Source: Lactifluus volemus (Eukaryota > Basidiomycota > Agaricomycetes > Russulales > Russulaceae). From it: a DNA stretch of 64,000 bases. Positions 48,184-61,082 of the stretch are shown here, piece after piece; the stretch's first letter is position 1, and each line of letters opens with the position of its first letter. Under the pieces are notes generated by a model, which searched no databases, was not told where the DNA came from, and saw nothing but the letters and a program-made list of their open reading frames with translations. Position numbers and translations under genes: made by a program. Location: positions 21,630-85,629 of the forward strand of contig WTXI01000159.1 of the NCBI GenBank assembly GCA_022376515.1, given 5' to 3'.

Positions 48184-51100
48184 AATCGCATGTATGTACG
48201 CAACCCTCGGTTAGTCACTGTATCCTTCGAATTCAGTTAGCACCAGCGAGTGTCGGTCTGAGGTATGGCTTGCTCTTTCTTGTTGAAGTCGCTGAGGGAA
48301 TCAAGAATTGCGTCTGAGACATCATTTTATGGCTTGTAGAAGATACTGCAGCTGCCCAAAGATATCTAGAGATGCTGTGGCATGTGTATCAAAGGTTGAT
48401 ATGCTTACAGTGACGCAACTTTCGCTACGTTGACCAATAACACATACTTGTCCACTCCCAAGGCTCGACTTTAATCCGGAATCTGGAAGTCCTGCATGAA
48501 GAAAATGGCAAGCAAGGTTCCATCCTCAGCCGTCTTGTATATTGATTATTTGAGGTGCGAGTTGCACTGTGCCCGAGCCAGGTCTTGCCTATGCCACGCA
48601 GTTCCGTGGACAACTGGTGAGCCGCCTGCAGCTGCGCCTCCAACGGGCGCTCTTGTGGCTGGCTATAACATCAGTACGTCGAGGGCCGCAAGGTGTTAGT
48701 GTCTTATAGTACAATTTATGAGCAGTCCAGAAATCAAGCTAGGGAAACACAGAGCATGTATCGTGTACGTCACAGTACGCGGCAGTATGACAGCTGCGAT
48801 TTGTATTTGGATGACATGACAACAACATGAGGTATTAACGAACAAGTGGCTAGAGAAACGGAAGGTGCGGGTGGCCGCAGAAGAAATGAGAGGGTGGTGG
48901 GATCACGCACCGAGCGCCACTCTCCCTCATACACCTCAATACTTCCACTCTCTCAAGGCTTTATCAAACCTGCCGAGATCCTCCCACGTTTCTGAGGCAC
49001 GACTTCACTGAGAGGTACGAAATTTTGCTCGAGTACTATACATGATACTGCCCAGTCGGGACCACGCGTCATAAAAAAAAAGAGAGCTGTATAGACTCTG
49101 CTGACCATACGGATGGGATTACTTTCAGGGATATATGCGGATGTTTTGAGGGCCATATCAATCTTGAGGCTTGTAGAACATGAGTTAACGAACTGGAGGG
49201 TGTGGCGGGAGATCCAACGGGGATTTAAGCGGAAAGTGAAACACGGGTATATGCGTTGACACGTGGTGTGTGAGGTCACGGTCACGGTATTAGTTGGGGA
49301 AACCAATCGCAGTCTTCCTGATGAGCAGGAACACGATGCTTGTCTGATACAAATCATGGCTGGATAAAGGCCTTGTTACCTTTCCTTTTACTTCACTCAT
49401 CTCCTTAAGCGAAATGTTTAGTGACCAGGGAGTGACGTGGCACAATGTATGTGGTTTTCGCACCGCCATGAACATCGAGTACGCACAGACACCTACTCAG
49501 TACCGGTGACCAAGGGTCGGAGTCGGGCATGGCCATGTACGTAGTGTTTATATTTCTGTCAACCGCCGGGATCTTGACACCTCAAGGCGGATACTAGGCC
49601 GTCATTCTTTCCCAAGCGGCTTTGGGCGCCTCGACGGGCGAGAATTAGATGGTGATAATGTGGCCGTTGCGCGACGAGGGTGGCTCCTACGCCCCGTGAC
49701 GCTCTCGCAGCTCAAGGTGCCATTTGAGAGTGTGCCAAAACTCGACCCGAGCCCTCCTTTTACTGTTACAATTGACCTCAAGGCATCGTCGAGCTCGCTT
49801 ACGGCCCATTGTTCCCCAGCTCTCATCTGATTTGTGATGAGCGTGCGACACCCGATGGTGTGGCCTTCAGAGGTCACGGAAGAGCATCTTCAAATGGCAT
49901 ACCTGACCATAGATACGGACTCCGGATTGGGTGCTTGAGGCTCACAAACTGTTCTGGCGTTGCACAGGTCCTCCAGAGAATACAAGACATCGTCGAAGTT
50001 CATCGCAAGTTGGGGCGCAGCCTGAGCATGCTCAATGTGACCCGCATGGGTGCTTGTGATGATCAGCTGCCATCCCCAAGTCGTCAGCGTTCTCCCCTCG
50101 GCCCTCCAACACCTCCCACCATCGCATTACTTGCACGATGGCGCGGACCTAGGCCGGCGTATCGAGCGACAGGCATCTAGGAGTAGCGGCTTTGTCAGCA
50201 CATCGCGCCGGGCAATACGAGACCACGATCCCCTCACATTAGGGTTTGGCGATGAAATGTTAATGTGTATGGTTCTATCTCACTGTTATCGTCCATGGTG
50301 AGTCAGTGCGCCTGGTAGTCGTACCGTAGCATAGTCGTGTCATTAAGTGATGAATACAAATTCTCCTGCTACGCGAGAAGCCAGACAGCCCCCTTTTCAC
50401 CCTGTGTCGCCATCACATCCTGACTCTACAGTTGAGAGCGTCACAAGATCCTGCTCATGTGAACTCCGAGGACCGCCCTTAGTTCAATAGAAAATGCGTG
50501 CCCAAACACGGCGAGCTGGTGCGCTGCATGCTAGTAGCACCGTTGGCGTCTGTGCAGCCGTACAAGTCGTGGCGTCTCCGCCGAAGGTGAGTTCGAGGTC
50601 TTTGGTGCCAGAAATGTAGCAGGAGATCCGCTCGATTTCCGATGGTGCTCCCCCAGATTATCGAGGAACTGAGATAAGGTGAATCTATGTCTGGTCGAGT
50701 GGCTACCGCAGCGTGCATGAGACCCCCGGAGATCGCCTTGGCGACTCGCGGTACCATGAATTCTTCTTTCTGGTAATGTGGGATGGATCTGAGGGGATGT
50801 CGTCCTTCGAATAAACTGCGCTCGGCAGTGTGGGAGTTTCCTGCAGCTCGGCGAGCCCAAAGCGTTCGATGATAGTAGCGATGTATGCTGCCTGAGAGGG
50901 TGAGAGCGTCATCATCAATATATTTCTTATCTACGCACGGAAAAAGTCCGGAAGCAAAAACCGCCGAAATCTGTGAGTACCCTCGAAAGAGGTCCGTACC
51001 GCGTTTGGCCAATCTGTTTCAGGTGGTAAACTGAAGTGAGTCAGTGACTATCTCAAGCGCTTGACGCGACGTACGCATCCGTCTCCCCCCTCGTAGCAAT

Positions 51101-52576
51101 TGAATCGTTTCAACGTAGGACAAAGCCAGAAAAAGGGCCTACTATGTGTATAATGTCACATATATTTGGCAGTTCCACATCTTTTGATGGTTTAGTTCGG
51201 AGGACCGGAGGTAGATGCTACTTGATGTGTCCATAGGCATGTAACGGCAGTGATTACGCGCTTAGTGCATATATACAGAAAACCATGCTGTGAAAGCTGG
51301 CGGGGACGACCACATGGCACATGATGAGGCAAAACAGCTGATTGTAACGACTCTACTAGAGGTACTGTGCAAGCTCAGCATTTCGTTTAGAAGGAAAATG
51401 AGTGGCGTACATTATATCTCCATGTCGGTTCCGAATAATGCCCACTCTCTTCGTCTCCCACTGGCTCCCGTGATTGAGATCGTTAGGTAGTCATCTAGCA
51501 AACCCGTTTCCAGGCGACATGTCCCTCACCGTTTCCGTGCTGAGACTCGGAGTGGGCAGCTCTTAGCTGTTGCGGGTGAGGGAGTACAGTAGGAGGGTCA
51601 GACAGGCGCTCTCGTGATTTTTGCCAAACTCCGACATCCGCTTCCCTGGTCCTCCCATCTCCGCGTCCAATGCTCTCTTATTTCTTTCCTAGTCTCACTC
51701 ACCGGTTGCTTGCTGTTCATTTAGTTAGTCGTTGAGTCACCCAGTCACTCCAACCTTCCTTCCTTCTTATAAAACCATCTTCGTCAGCGTCGCCACCCCA
51801 AATTCTAGATATTCACCTTCCTACTGACGTAACTCTGAACAAAAGAAAGAAGAACTCGCAAGAATGGGAGGTAGCACCGGGGCTATGTATAAGGGGTCAA
51901 CATGCACGGCTACGATGTCTGCGAGAAGATTGCAGTCTGTGGGCTCCGATTTGTCAAGGTATCCCCCTGAAGGGTCACCGTACAGCATTTTTCGCTAGAG
52001 CATAGTTTAAGGCATGGCCCAAGGCAGTCCTTCAGTGGAGGGCATCTTCATCGTATACGAGACTATGTTGTTGGCTGTCATAATTCATATCTCTTTTCTT
52101 CTTTTTCCACGCCGTGGAAAGTACCATACCACAGTTGTTTATAAGGCTACTCGTTTAGATTTGGGTTAGACCTCGCAAGGATCCCCCGGATCCCCGGCTC
52201 TTCAGCCAAATGGTCCTTGCATATGTCAGCGTGCGAGTAGGAATCTGCTTCCTGGCATAACTCCAGCAAATTAGCCTACTCGCGCGAGGGTTGCAACGTA
52301 ATTATTGTTGGTTGTTTGTTCCCAACGATGAAGCGCCCTCCAAGTCTGGGCTGCCAACAGCAGCGGCAGTGCTTGTCTCAACTTCTCACTTCACTCTACG
52401 ATGGCTCTTCCACAGCCGAATTCGTATGTCAACATCTTTCACACCCGATGTCGATGTTCCCGTTAACCATTACTACAGCCCAGATCCTCAAACACCCCGA
52501 ATCGGGTACATCAGTCACTTCATTGTCGGTTTCGATACTAGTATTTACTCAGTTGATTAGCGCGATCAACGATCAG
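48184..52576. other. Spacer type III, second copy
   Basis: It matches 17807-22666 from about 48425 on, without the foldback element; the empty TA site is at 52008-52009. It carries a copia remnant at 50140-51020. The first 240 bases are the part lost with gene C. The end holds the 5' block of gene G, where the second candidate intron is only 36 nt (52541-52576) after an 11-base loss. No intact gene is seen. Confidence 0.55.
50140..51020 (-). mobile_element. Degenerate Ty1/copia pol remnant in spacer III, copy 2
   Basis: Minus-strand pieces include TLSPSQAAYIATIIERFGLA (near 50900), YSKDDIPSDPSH (near 50800) and MHAAVATRPDID (near 50710). They are in several frames and belong to the copia RT/RNase H region. 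This copy keeps the AAYI..IERFGLA piece best. Confidence 0.7.
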
Positions 52577-55500
52577 GCCAGCAGAACACAATCGAGCATA
52601 CTCCAGCTCGAGGTTACTGGTACCTATCCTAGTAATTCTACTCTGATCAGTACTAAATCTCCCTCTTGTCAGTCCTAAGGGCGCACAATCTTCCTCATCT
52701 TAAAGTCCTCCCGGGTAAAGAGAGACAGTTTTATGTTACAGTGGCAAATGGGAAGAATACATGGCAGACACGATCGAGGCAGAGCGTAGCGCAGCACGTG
52801 GAGTGGAACGAAAAAGTTGATGCATTGTGAGAGCTGCCAGTGTCGGATTTTTATACCCAGATCCAACTGACTGTTCTGCAGTGCTTTTCCACCACTCTCC
52901 AGTATTACAATATCTCTTTATGCGAAGAGGACCGTGCGGACAGACATCCTTATCGGAAGGCAGGAGATCACCTGCGAAGCTCGACGTGGTCCGTCTATTC
53001 CTTCGAATTCTTACCCATGCGCTTGCTGAGCATCCTACATATAGAGCTCGAGATTATTTTCAGCGGCGCTGACAGACATGGTAGACACTTAGGAGAGTCG
53101 GCCACAGTCCTCTTGACTATCTTCGCGTCGACGAACTCTCTAAATGTGGCTGTCGATCGTGCCGAGGAAGCCATGAAAGCTATGGATACGATGACGGCAT
53201 GGGAGGGTGCCATTGGTGTTATCAAGCAAGTACTCGACACTATCGGTCCAATCGCAGATGTATGTCTCATTGATTTTCCACATCCGTTGCTTTGCTGAGC
53301 TAGCTTTTGCGCTTCAGTTGCTCCCCCATGCACAGCTAGCATGGAAGCTGCTCTCAAAGATTCCAGAGGTGTGTCTCCGTGCTCTGTCGGAGGATATCGA
53401 TAGTCCATTCTTTTTCTGCCGTCAGACTTTGCTACTCCAGTTGAAGCGTGACGACAACGTCAGAACATTACTTCAGGCAATCCTGGACGCGTTTGACTTT
53501 GCAAAGAAAGCGGACGTTCTGAGGAACATGGACCCGGAGTCGACGCAACCGAAAATCCTGGATGAGATGCTGGAGTGTGTCTCGGAATGTGCGAAATTTA
53601 TCATATCGTATGCGGAGGATGTGCAAGTCGGTACGTCGTCTTGACCTCTCTGTGGTCATTCGTCATAATAAAGATTTGATTTAGGAAAGCGGACTTTGAA
53701 GAATGTTGTCCGCCAGGTTGATGCGAGAATTGATGAGTATCGCACAAACCTTGCTCGACTGCGAGATAATTTCCTCGCGAGTACTGCTGTTGTCACCGGG
53801 ATTGCTGTGCTAGAAGCTGGTACGTAGTCCTAATGGTAATACGATTGTCGGATAATCTTCCTGACGAGGGGCACAAAGAATTGGACGCAAAAATCAGAGA
53901 ATTGCCTTATAAAGGAGGCTGGCAATTTGGCGATGGAAAGCGCTGTCTTCCGGGCACACGCGAAGACTTTTTGGATCATATCGTCAAGTGGGTCGAGAGT
54001 CCTGAATCTCAACGTGGGCTCGTCCTCCTCGGCCAAGCAGGCACAGGAAAGTCTTCAATCGCACATGAGGTCGCGCGACTGTTCGAGCACAAGTGTCTCT
54101 GCACTTACTTCGCGTTTTTGCGGAAAGAGGGATCCAAAGATGAAGCTTACCAGCTGTTCACGACACTCGCTCGCGATCTCTCCGATCGCTATCCTCCGTT
54201 CAAATTAGCGCTCGGGAGGGTACTGAAGAATGATCCGTCTCTTCGGAATACTCGACATTATCGTACACTTTTCGAATCCCTTCTCCTCGGTCCAGTCAAG
54301 AACGTTCAGTCTAGCGACCCAATCCTTATCGTGATCGATGCGTTGGATGAGAGTGGTGATGCGATCGGTCAAAACGGGTTGCATAAATTTATAGCTCAAC
54401 ATCTGTTCGAGTTGCCATCCAATTTCCGCATCCTCATCACCTCGAGGCCGGAGAACGGTATGGAACGTGCATTCTGTAATGCGTTGTCCGTGCGCACCCT
54501 CTATATGGATGATCACAAACTGGCCGCGAAAACGGAGCAAGATATTGGGTTATATCTCCGGAGCGAACTCCCTTTGAACCTGTTCGAACGACATGGTGTC
54601 AAACTCGCAAAGGCAGCGGAAGGATTGTTTCAGTGGGCAGCTGTTGCTTCCGGGCTAATAAACAGTCCTCCTCCTAGTTTTGGGTTTAGCAAGAAGCAGG
54701 TGATACAGCGTCTGTTGGGGCACTCTCGAGGTCGGGATGGGCAAGATCCCTTGGACCAGCTATATGGAGAAGTTCTGGAAGGGTACTTCAAGCCAGTTGC
54801 AGCACAGACCCTATTTCGTTCCGTGATGGGGCAGCTTTTTGCTGCACTCGTTCCCCTTTCCATCAGTTCTTTGACCACTCTGCGACGACATTCACCCCTG
54901 GATGACCCCGAGAACCCTGACCCCGAGGATTCTGAATGCGTTGTCGAGATGCTCCGTCACCTTGGCTCACTTCTCAGTAATGTGACCTCATCCGACGATA
55001 CCCTCCCAATCGTCCCTCTCCACACCTCATTTCGTGACTTCCTGGCCGATGAGAAGAGTGGGGTTTTCCACATCGACCTTGGCAGGGCTCACCGTCAGAT
55101 GGCACACTCCTGTCTTGGATTAATGGTGAATGACCTCAAGTTCAACATTTGCAAACTGGAATCGTCATACGTTGCCAACAAGGACGTGCCAGATTTGGAA
55201 TCTCGAATTGCCAAATATGTTCCACTTGCTCTATCGTATGGCTGCGTTTTTTGGGGGGATCATTTAGAACGTCTTGGTATTGAACAGGACCTGTTACCAA
55301 AACTTCGATTGCTGTTCGAGACAAGGTTTCTTTTTTGGCTGGAAGTGCTTAGCATCAAGAACAACGTCGGTCTTGCATCACGAGCATTGTCATCTCTGAA
55401 TACATGGTTGCGGTCTGATGAGCAGAAGGTAGGCAGCTCTTATCATGTTATAGGACATGTAATAACTATTGGGTACAATTTCAGCAATTATTCCAATCAG

Positions 55501-57857
55501 AAGTTGAGAACCTGCTCGCATTAGTGGATGATGCGTTCGCGTTTGTGCGGTATTTCGGGATGGCGATATCAAGAAGCGTCCCGCATATATATATATCTGC
55601 CCTCCCTTTTGCGCCATCCTCTTCCTGTATCCTTGAGCACCATCTTCACCTATTCCCCCACACACTTTCTTTGAAACGCGGACGGTTGTCCGACTGGCCA
55701 GCATTGGAAATGACGATTCAAGCACATGACGGACCAATCGAGTGTGTTGTATTCTCCCCAGATGGGCAGCGGATCGCATCAGCCTCGCGAGATGGCACAA
55801 TTCGGGTGTGGGATGCTACAACAGGGGAAATTGTAGCGGGCCCATTTACCGGACATGCTGGTTCCATCTACTCTATCGCATTCTCGCTAGACGGGAAACG
55901 CATCACTTCGGCCTCGCAGGACTGCACGATTCGGGTGTGGGATGCGGCGACAGGAGAGGTCGTAGTGGGACCATTTACTGGACACACGAATTGGGTCAGA
56001 TGCGTTGCATTCTCACCGAACGGGCAATACATCGCCTCGGGCTCGGACGATCACACGATTCGTATTTGGGATGTCGTAACAGGAAAGGTGGTAGCAGGCC
56101 CGTTTACTGGACACGTCGGCACGGTCTTCTTTGTTACATTCTCACCAGACGGGAAACGTATCGCCTCTGCCTCTGATGATTGCACGATTCGAATGTGGGA
56201 TGCTGCAACCGGGGAGGTCGTAGCGGGCCCGTATACTGGACACACCGATCTGGTCAGCTGTGTTACATTCTCACCGCACGGGAAGCACATCGCTTCCGCC
56301 TCGTACGATCGCACGATTCGTGTGTGGGATACTGCAACAGGAAAGGTGGTAGCCGACCCATTTACTGGACACACCGATGCCATCTTCGCTATCGCATTCT
56401 CGCTGGACGGGAAACGCATCACCTCAGCCTCGGGAGATCGCACGATTTGCGTGTGGGATTCCGCAACAGGTCAGATCGTAGCAGGCCCATTTACTGGACA
56501 CACATCTTCCATATTTTCTCTTTCAGTCTCACCTGACGGGCAGCGCATTGCCTCGGCCTCGGCTGATGGCACGGTTTGCGTGTGGCATCCCAGAAATGGA
56601 GTGGCAGGGACTTCGTTTACTGGACATACCCAATCGATCTTTTCTGTTGCACTCTCACCAGATGGGCAACGGATAGCCTCGGCCTCTGCAGATTGCACAA
56701 TTTGTGTGTGGGATGCTGCAACAGGAGAGGTCATAGCAGGTCCGTTTACTGGTCACACAGATTGGGTCCACTTTGTTGTGTTCTCGCCTGAAGGGCAGCG
56801 GATCGCCTCGGCCTCGGAAGATCGCACGATTCGTGTGTGGGATACCACGACAGGAAATATTGTAGCGGGCCCGTTTACTGGACATATCGATATAGTCTTC
56901 TCTGTTGCATTCTCACCGGACGGACAACGCATCGCATCGGCCTCAAAAGATCGCACGGTTCGTGTGTGGGATGCCATGACGGGAGAGGTTGTAGTGGGCC
57001 CGTGTACTGGACACACTGAGGCGGTCTGGTCTGTTGCATTCTCGCCGGACGGGAAGTGCATTGCCTCTGCCTCGGTTGACTGCACGATTCGAGTATGGGA
57101 TGCTGCGACAGGGGAGGTCGTAGTGGGCCCTTTCAATGGTCACACTCAGTTTATCAAATCTGTCGCGTTTTCACCGGACGGGCAGCGAATTGCCTCAGCC
57201 TCGGGAGATCACACGATCTGTGTGTGGGATTTTGTGACAGGACAAGCAGTCGTCGGCCCATTCACTGGACACGCCAATATCGTTAACTGTGTTGCACTCT
57301 CGTCGGATGGGCGGCGCATTGCATCGGCCTCGAGCGACCGCACGATTCGCTTGTGGGATTCTGCTACAGGTGTGGCTGTAGCGGGCCCGTTTATTGGACA
57401 CACTGAATGGGCCAACTCGGTTTCGTTCTCACCAGACGGGCAGCGGATCATTTCGGGCTCGGGAGATTGCACGATTCGCATGTGGGATGCCACAACAGGA
57501 CAGGATATTGTGGGCTCATCTACCGGACTCACCCAATCGACTAACTCCGGTGCGTCCACTTTGGATGGGCAGCCCATCACCTCGACCTTACAAGATCACA
57601 CAATTCATATAGGGAAGCTCAGTGCAGAAGATATTGAGAGGGATCACATTATGGAGAAGTTCCCGGTCAATAGTGATGGATGGATGTATGGGGAAGATGA
57701 AGAACTCCTTTTATGGATTCCCCCCATTCACCGACCATACCTTCATAGAGCTAACACAGTCTGGGTTGGTGGAAAAGATAGAACGGAGGTAGATCTCTCA
57801 AGATTTGTGTATGGATCAAATTGGGCTATGGTATACGTTCACAGTTCATCTAAATAG
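52577..57857 (+). CDS. NLR copy G: C2-like, helical, NACHT and 14 WD40 repeats; intact, short linker
   Basis: Eight exons join in phase: 52577-52619, 52673-52826, 52882-52988, 53045-53259, 53318-53630, 53685-53819, 53879-55428 and 55485-57857 (1,629 codons). All exon lengths equal those of D except exon 4, which lacks 141 bases (47 codons) of the Pro/Thr/Gly linker between SLN and VDRAEEA. Walker A GQAGTGKS, Walker [14 protein letters not shown] and ITSRPE are intact; 14 WD40 units plus the degenerate one precede the conserved tail. By analogy with fungal NLRs it would be a cytosolic sensor that oligomerises through NACHT after ligand binding by WD40; the ligand and the output are unknown. 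The first codon is unresolved (ACA replaces the ATG of B). It is the distal gene of the array. Confidence 0.88.
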
Positions 57858-59335
57858 AGTCACATGTATATATGAAAACTCGGATTAGTGAATCCTTCGA
57901 ATTCAGTTAGCGCCACCGAGTCTGTCTGAGGATGGCCAATAGAGCAGTCCAGAAATCAAGCTATGAGAGCGTGTATCGTGTATCGTGTAGGAGTCGGTAT
58001 GACAGCTGCAATTTGTATTTGGATGACATGACGATGACATCAAATGAGTGGCTAGAGAAACGGAAGGTATGGGTGTAAAATCGCGTTTGCAACTCCGAAG
58101 TTATAATGGGCACGCGAGGCGAAAACGAGAGGTAACGAGGGATAGAAAGATCACACGAAGTTGGGGGACAAAGTGGGCAATCAATTGATGCCCTTACGAC
58201 TGTCAATGGGTACAGAAGTACTTAGGCTACTGTACAAAAATATCATATGCTACTGCCTGAAATTGGCCGCTCGATCGGCCTGGGGTGACTACTGCATCAC
58301 CTGCGAAATGAGACTGAGACACTAATCTTGAAGCGAAAATGAAGGGGTTATCATGATTACCGGCCGGCCCGCTATCCGCGTCGGGTTACCCCTCGGGGCG
58401 CCTTTGACATCGGCCGTCCCTTCCTCGAGCCCCTGCTCGCTCTGCGCATCGTCTTCTCCATCACCGGTACCCAACAGCCTTTCCCACTCCGCTATAACAT
58501 TCCAGCAGGGTGACCACAGACGAAATGAGAGTGGTGGTGGCACCACACCTAGCGCTCCTCTCCCTCCTACACCTTCACGGAGCCAATGGTTACACTCCCT
58601 AAAGTCTTGAAAACCCTGTCAAGATCCTCCCATGTTTCTGAGAACGCGTCTTCACTGAGGTACTAGTGAATGAAAACCTGCTCTGAGTATAGCCACTGCC
58701 CAGTTGGGACCACTCGCCAGAAATGGAAGCTTTATTGGACAGCAAGCCTGAGCAGACTCTGCTAACCATGCGGATGGAATATATGCGGATGGTTTGAGGG
58801 CCATGTGAATCTTGAGGCTCGTGATAAGTTGACGAACCGGAGGGCGCGGCGGTGTCTTGAAGTGGAGATGGCTAATGGGGATCTAAGTGGAAAGTGGATC
58901 ACGGGTATATGCGTTGAAATGTGGTGTGTGAGGTCACGGTATTGGTTGGTGAAGGCACTGGAGGGTCTGGAGGCCGATCGCAGTTATTCTCCGATCGTGG
59001 TTGAGAAGTTGCGAAGAAACCCAATCTGGGTAACACCATGCTTCTCTGACTCACTTCTCCTCTGGCAGTGAAACCGCGTTCGTGTAAGAGTGACGTGGCA
59101 TAACGTACGTTGTTTTCGCACGACCATGAACATCGCATACGCACAAAAACCTAACTTCTTCAGTTCGGGTGACCAAGGGCCGGAGTTGGGCATGGGGATG
59201 TACGTAGCTTTTCAAGTAGCATTTATTTGTATCTCTTATATTTCTCTCCACCGCCGGGATCTTGAAACCTCAAGGCGGACACTAGACCGCCATTCTTTCC
59301 CAAGCGACTTTAGGTGCCTGGATGGGTGAGAGTCA
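57858..59335. repeat. Spacer type I, third and partial copy; right edge of the array
   Basis: It matches 1822-3295 (including the 700-base part missing from the second copy) until the sequence GATGGG.GAGAGTCA near 59,335. Beyond that, spacer I would continue but unrelated sequence follows. No intact gene is seen; minus-strand NVIAEWERLLG..DDAQSEQGLEEGTADVKGAPRG (58345-58500, also in the other I copies) might be a relic exon. Confidence 0.75.
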
Positions 59336-59635
59336 CACATAGTCAAACTACAATGTATCGAATGAATCGCTCAGCGAAGCCATACAATGTATCGACTCGA
59401 TCGGGGCCAGCGCGCCCGCTAGTCATCCAGCGGACATACCATATTAGGAAGAGCGGCAGTGACCTTTTGGCTTACACATCACTGTTGCTGATGCCACTAC
59501 CACTGCTGCCATTGCCGGTTGCACCAACACTGCCGATGCTTGAGAGTGATCCCACTATTCAAACCTACCACATCAAAATTGGCTACTGCCCCCATTGCCG
59601 ATGCTATCGCTGTTGCGCTGCCGCCCTTGCCACTG
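59336..59635. other. Junction region, no gene seen
   Basis: Unique sequence between the array edge and the minisatellite. It becomes increasingly rich in CTGCC and ACTGCC motifs toward the repeat. No coding sequence is recognised. Confidence 0.4.
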
Positions 59636-61000
59636 CCACCCCTTGCTGCCGTCACCGACGTTGCTGCCATCACCGACGTTACTGCCGTCGCCGACGATGC
59701 TCACTGCCGTCGCGAATGTTGCTGCCGTCACCGACGCTCCTTGCCGTCCCCGAGCTCCTTGCCGTCACCGATGCTCCTTACCGTCACCGACGCTCCTTGC
59801 CGTCACCGACGCTCCTTGCCGTCACCGACGCTCCTTGCCGTCACCGACGCTCCTTGCCGTCACCGACGCTCCTTGCCGTCACCGACGCTCACTGCCGTCA
59901 CCAATGCTCCTTGCCGTTGCCGTCACCAACGTTGCTGCCGTCGCCGACATTCACTGCCGTCGCCGACGCTCCTTGCCGTCACCGACGCTCACTGCCGTCA
60001 CCGACGCTCACTGCCGTCACCGACGCTCACTGCCGTCACCGACGCTCACTGCCGTCACCGACGCTCACTGCCGTCACCGACGCTCACTGCCGTCACCGAC
60101 GCTCACTGCCGTCACCGACGCTCACTGCCGTCGCCGACGCTCCTTGCCGTCGCCGACGCTCCTTGCCGTCGCCGACGCTCCTTGCCGTCGCCGACGCTCC
60201 TTGCCGTCGCCGACGCTCCTTGCCGTCACCGATGCTCCTTACCGTCACCGACGCTCCTTGCCGTCACCGACGCTCACTGCCGTCACCGATGCTCCTTGCC
60301 GTTGCCGTCACCAACGTTGCTGCCGTCGCCGACATTCACTGCCGTCGCCGACGCTCCTTGCCGTCACCGACGCTCACTGCCATCACCGATGCTCCTTGCC
60401 GTCGCCGACGCTCCTTGCCGTTGCCGTCACCAATGTTGCTGCCGTCGCCGACGCTCCTTGCCGTCACCGACGCTCACTGCCGTCACCGATGTTGCTGCCG
60501 TCACCGATGTTGCTGCCGTCACCGATGTTGCTGCCGTCGCCGACGCTCCTTGCCGTCACCAAGGTTGCTGCCGTCGCCGACATTCACTGCCGTCACCGAT
60601 GTTCCTTGTCCTTGCCGTCACCGATGCTTCTTGCCGTCACCAATGTTGCTGCTGTTACCGACGCTTTTTACCGGATGCCCCTTGCCATCACCGACGTTGC
60701 CGCTGCCGCTTTCATTGCCGCCGTCCCGGACGATCACTGCCACTGCCACCTTTGTTGCCACTGTCGACGTGACGGTACCTCTCTTGCCGACATTGTTGCC
60801 GATGGTACCATTATTGCCGGTGTTACCGCTGCTCTGTTGCCACTGCCGCTGTTGCCGACGGTACCACTGATGCCGATGGTACCAGTTGCCGACATTACTG
60901 CTGCCTCTGTTGCCACTGCCGCCCTTGCTGCCGATGCCACGTCCATTACCGATGCCGCCCCCGTTGCCGATGGGCCAATGGCACTTCAAAATTGGCACTT
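59636..61000. repeat. 19-bp GC-rich minisatellite with degenerate flanks
   Basis: The core (about 59740-60600) repeats GCTCCTTGCCGTCACCGAC with variants (CTCACT for CTCCTT, GTCGCC for GTCACC, TGTTGCTGCC for others). From about 60600 to 61000 the pattern decays into CTGCCGATG-like units. Because 19 is not a multiple of 3 and the unit has no stop in any + frame, three long overlapping open frames arise with a 19-residue period (57 bases); this is expected by construction and is not evidence of coding. Higher-order blocks (for example the segment at 59890-59960 repeated at 60280-60350) show internal duplication. Confidence 0.9.
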
Positions 61001-61082
61001 CAGGGACATTGGGACAATGCTACAATAGCCAGACCTCCATTGACTGTGTCTACAGACTCTACCATACTGTAGGCATTGTAAT

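Larger units (their letters stand above)
28089..57857 (+). repeat. Higher-order tandem unit 2 (spacer I - E - spacer II - F - spacer III - G)
   Basis: This is the second complete unit of the array, in the same order as 1822-28088. It is longer because F is full length. Differences from unit 1 include loss of about 700 bases of spacer I (joined at 28947), an extra 147 bases at about 30246-30392, and absence of the foldback element. Gene tails support the positional pairing: A, D and G end VYVHSSSK, while B and E end with VYIH..SSE. Confidence 0.85.

Noticed and set aside
59314..61028. Three overlapping long + strand open frames (about 417-518 codons)
   Set aside because: They read the 19-bp minisatellite in all three frames with the same 19-residue period; no splice-supported continuation and no domain.
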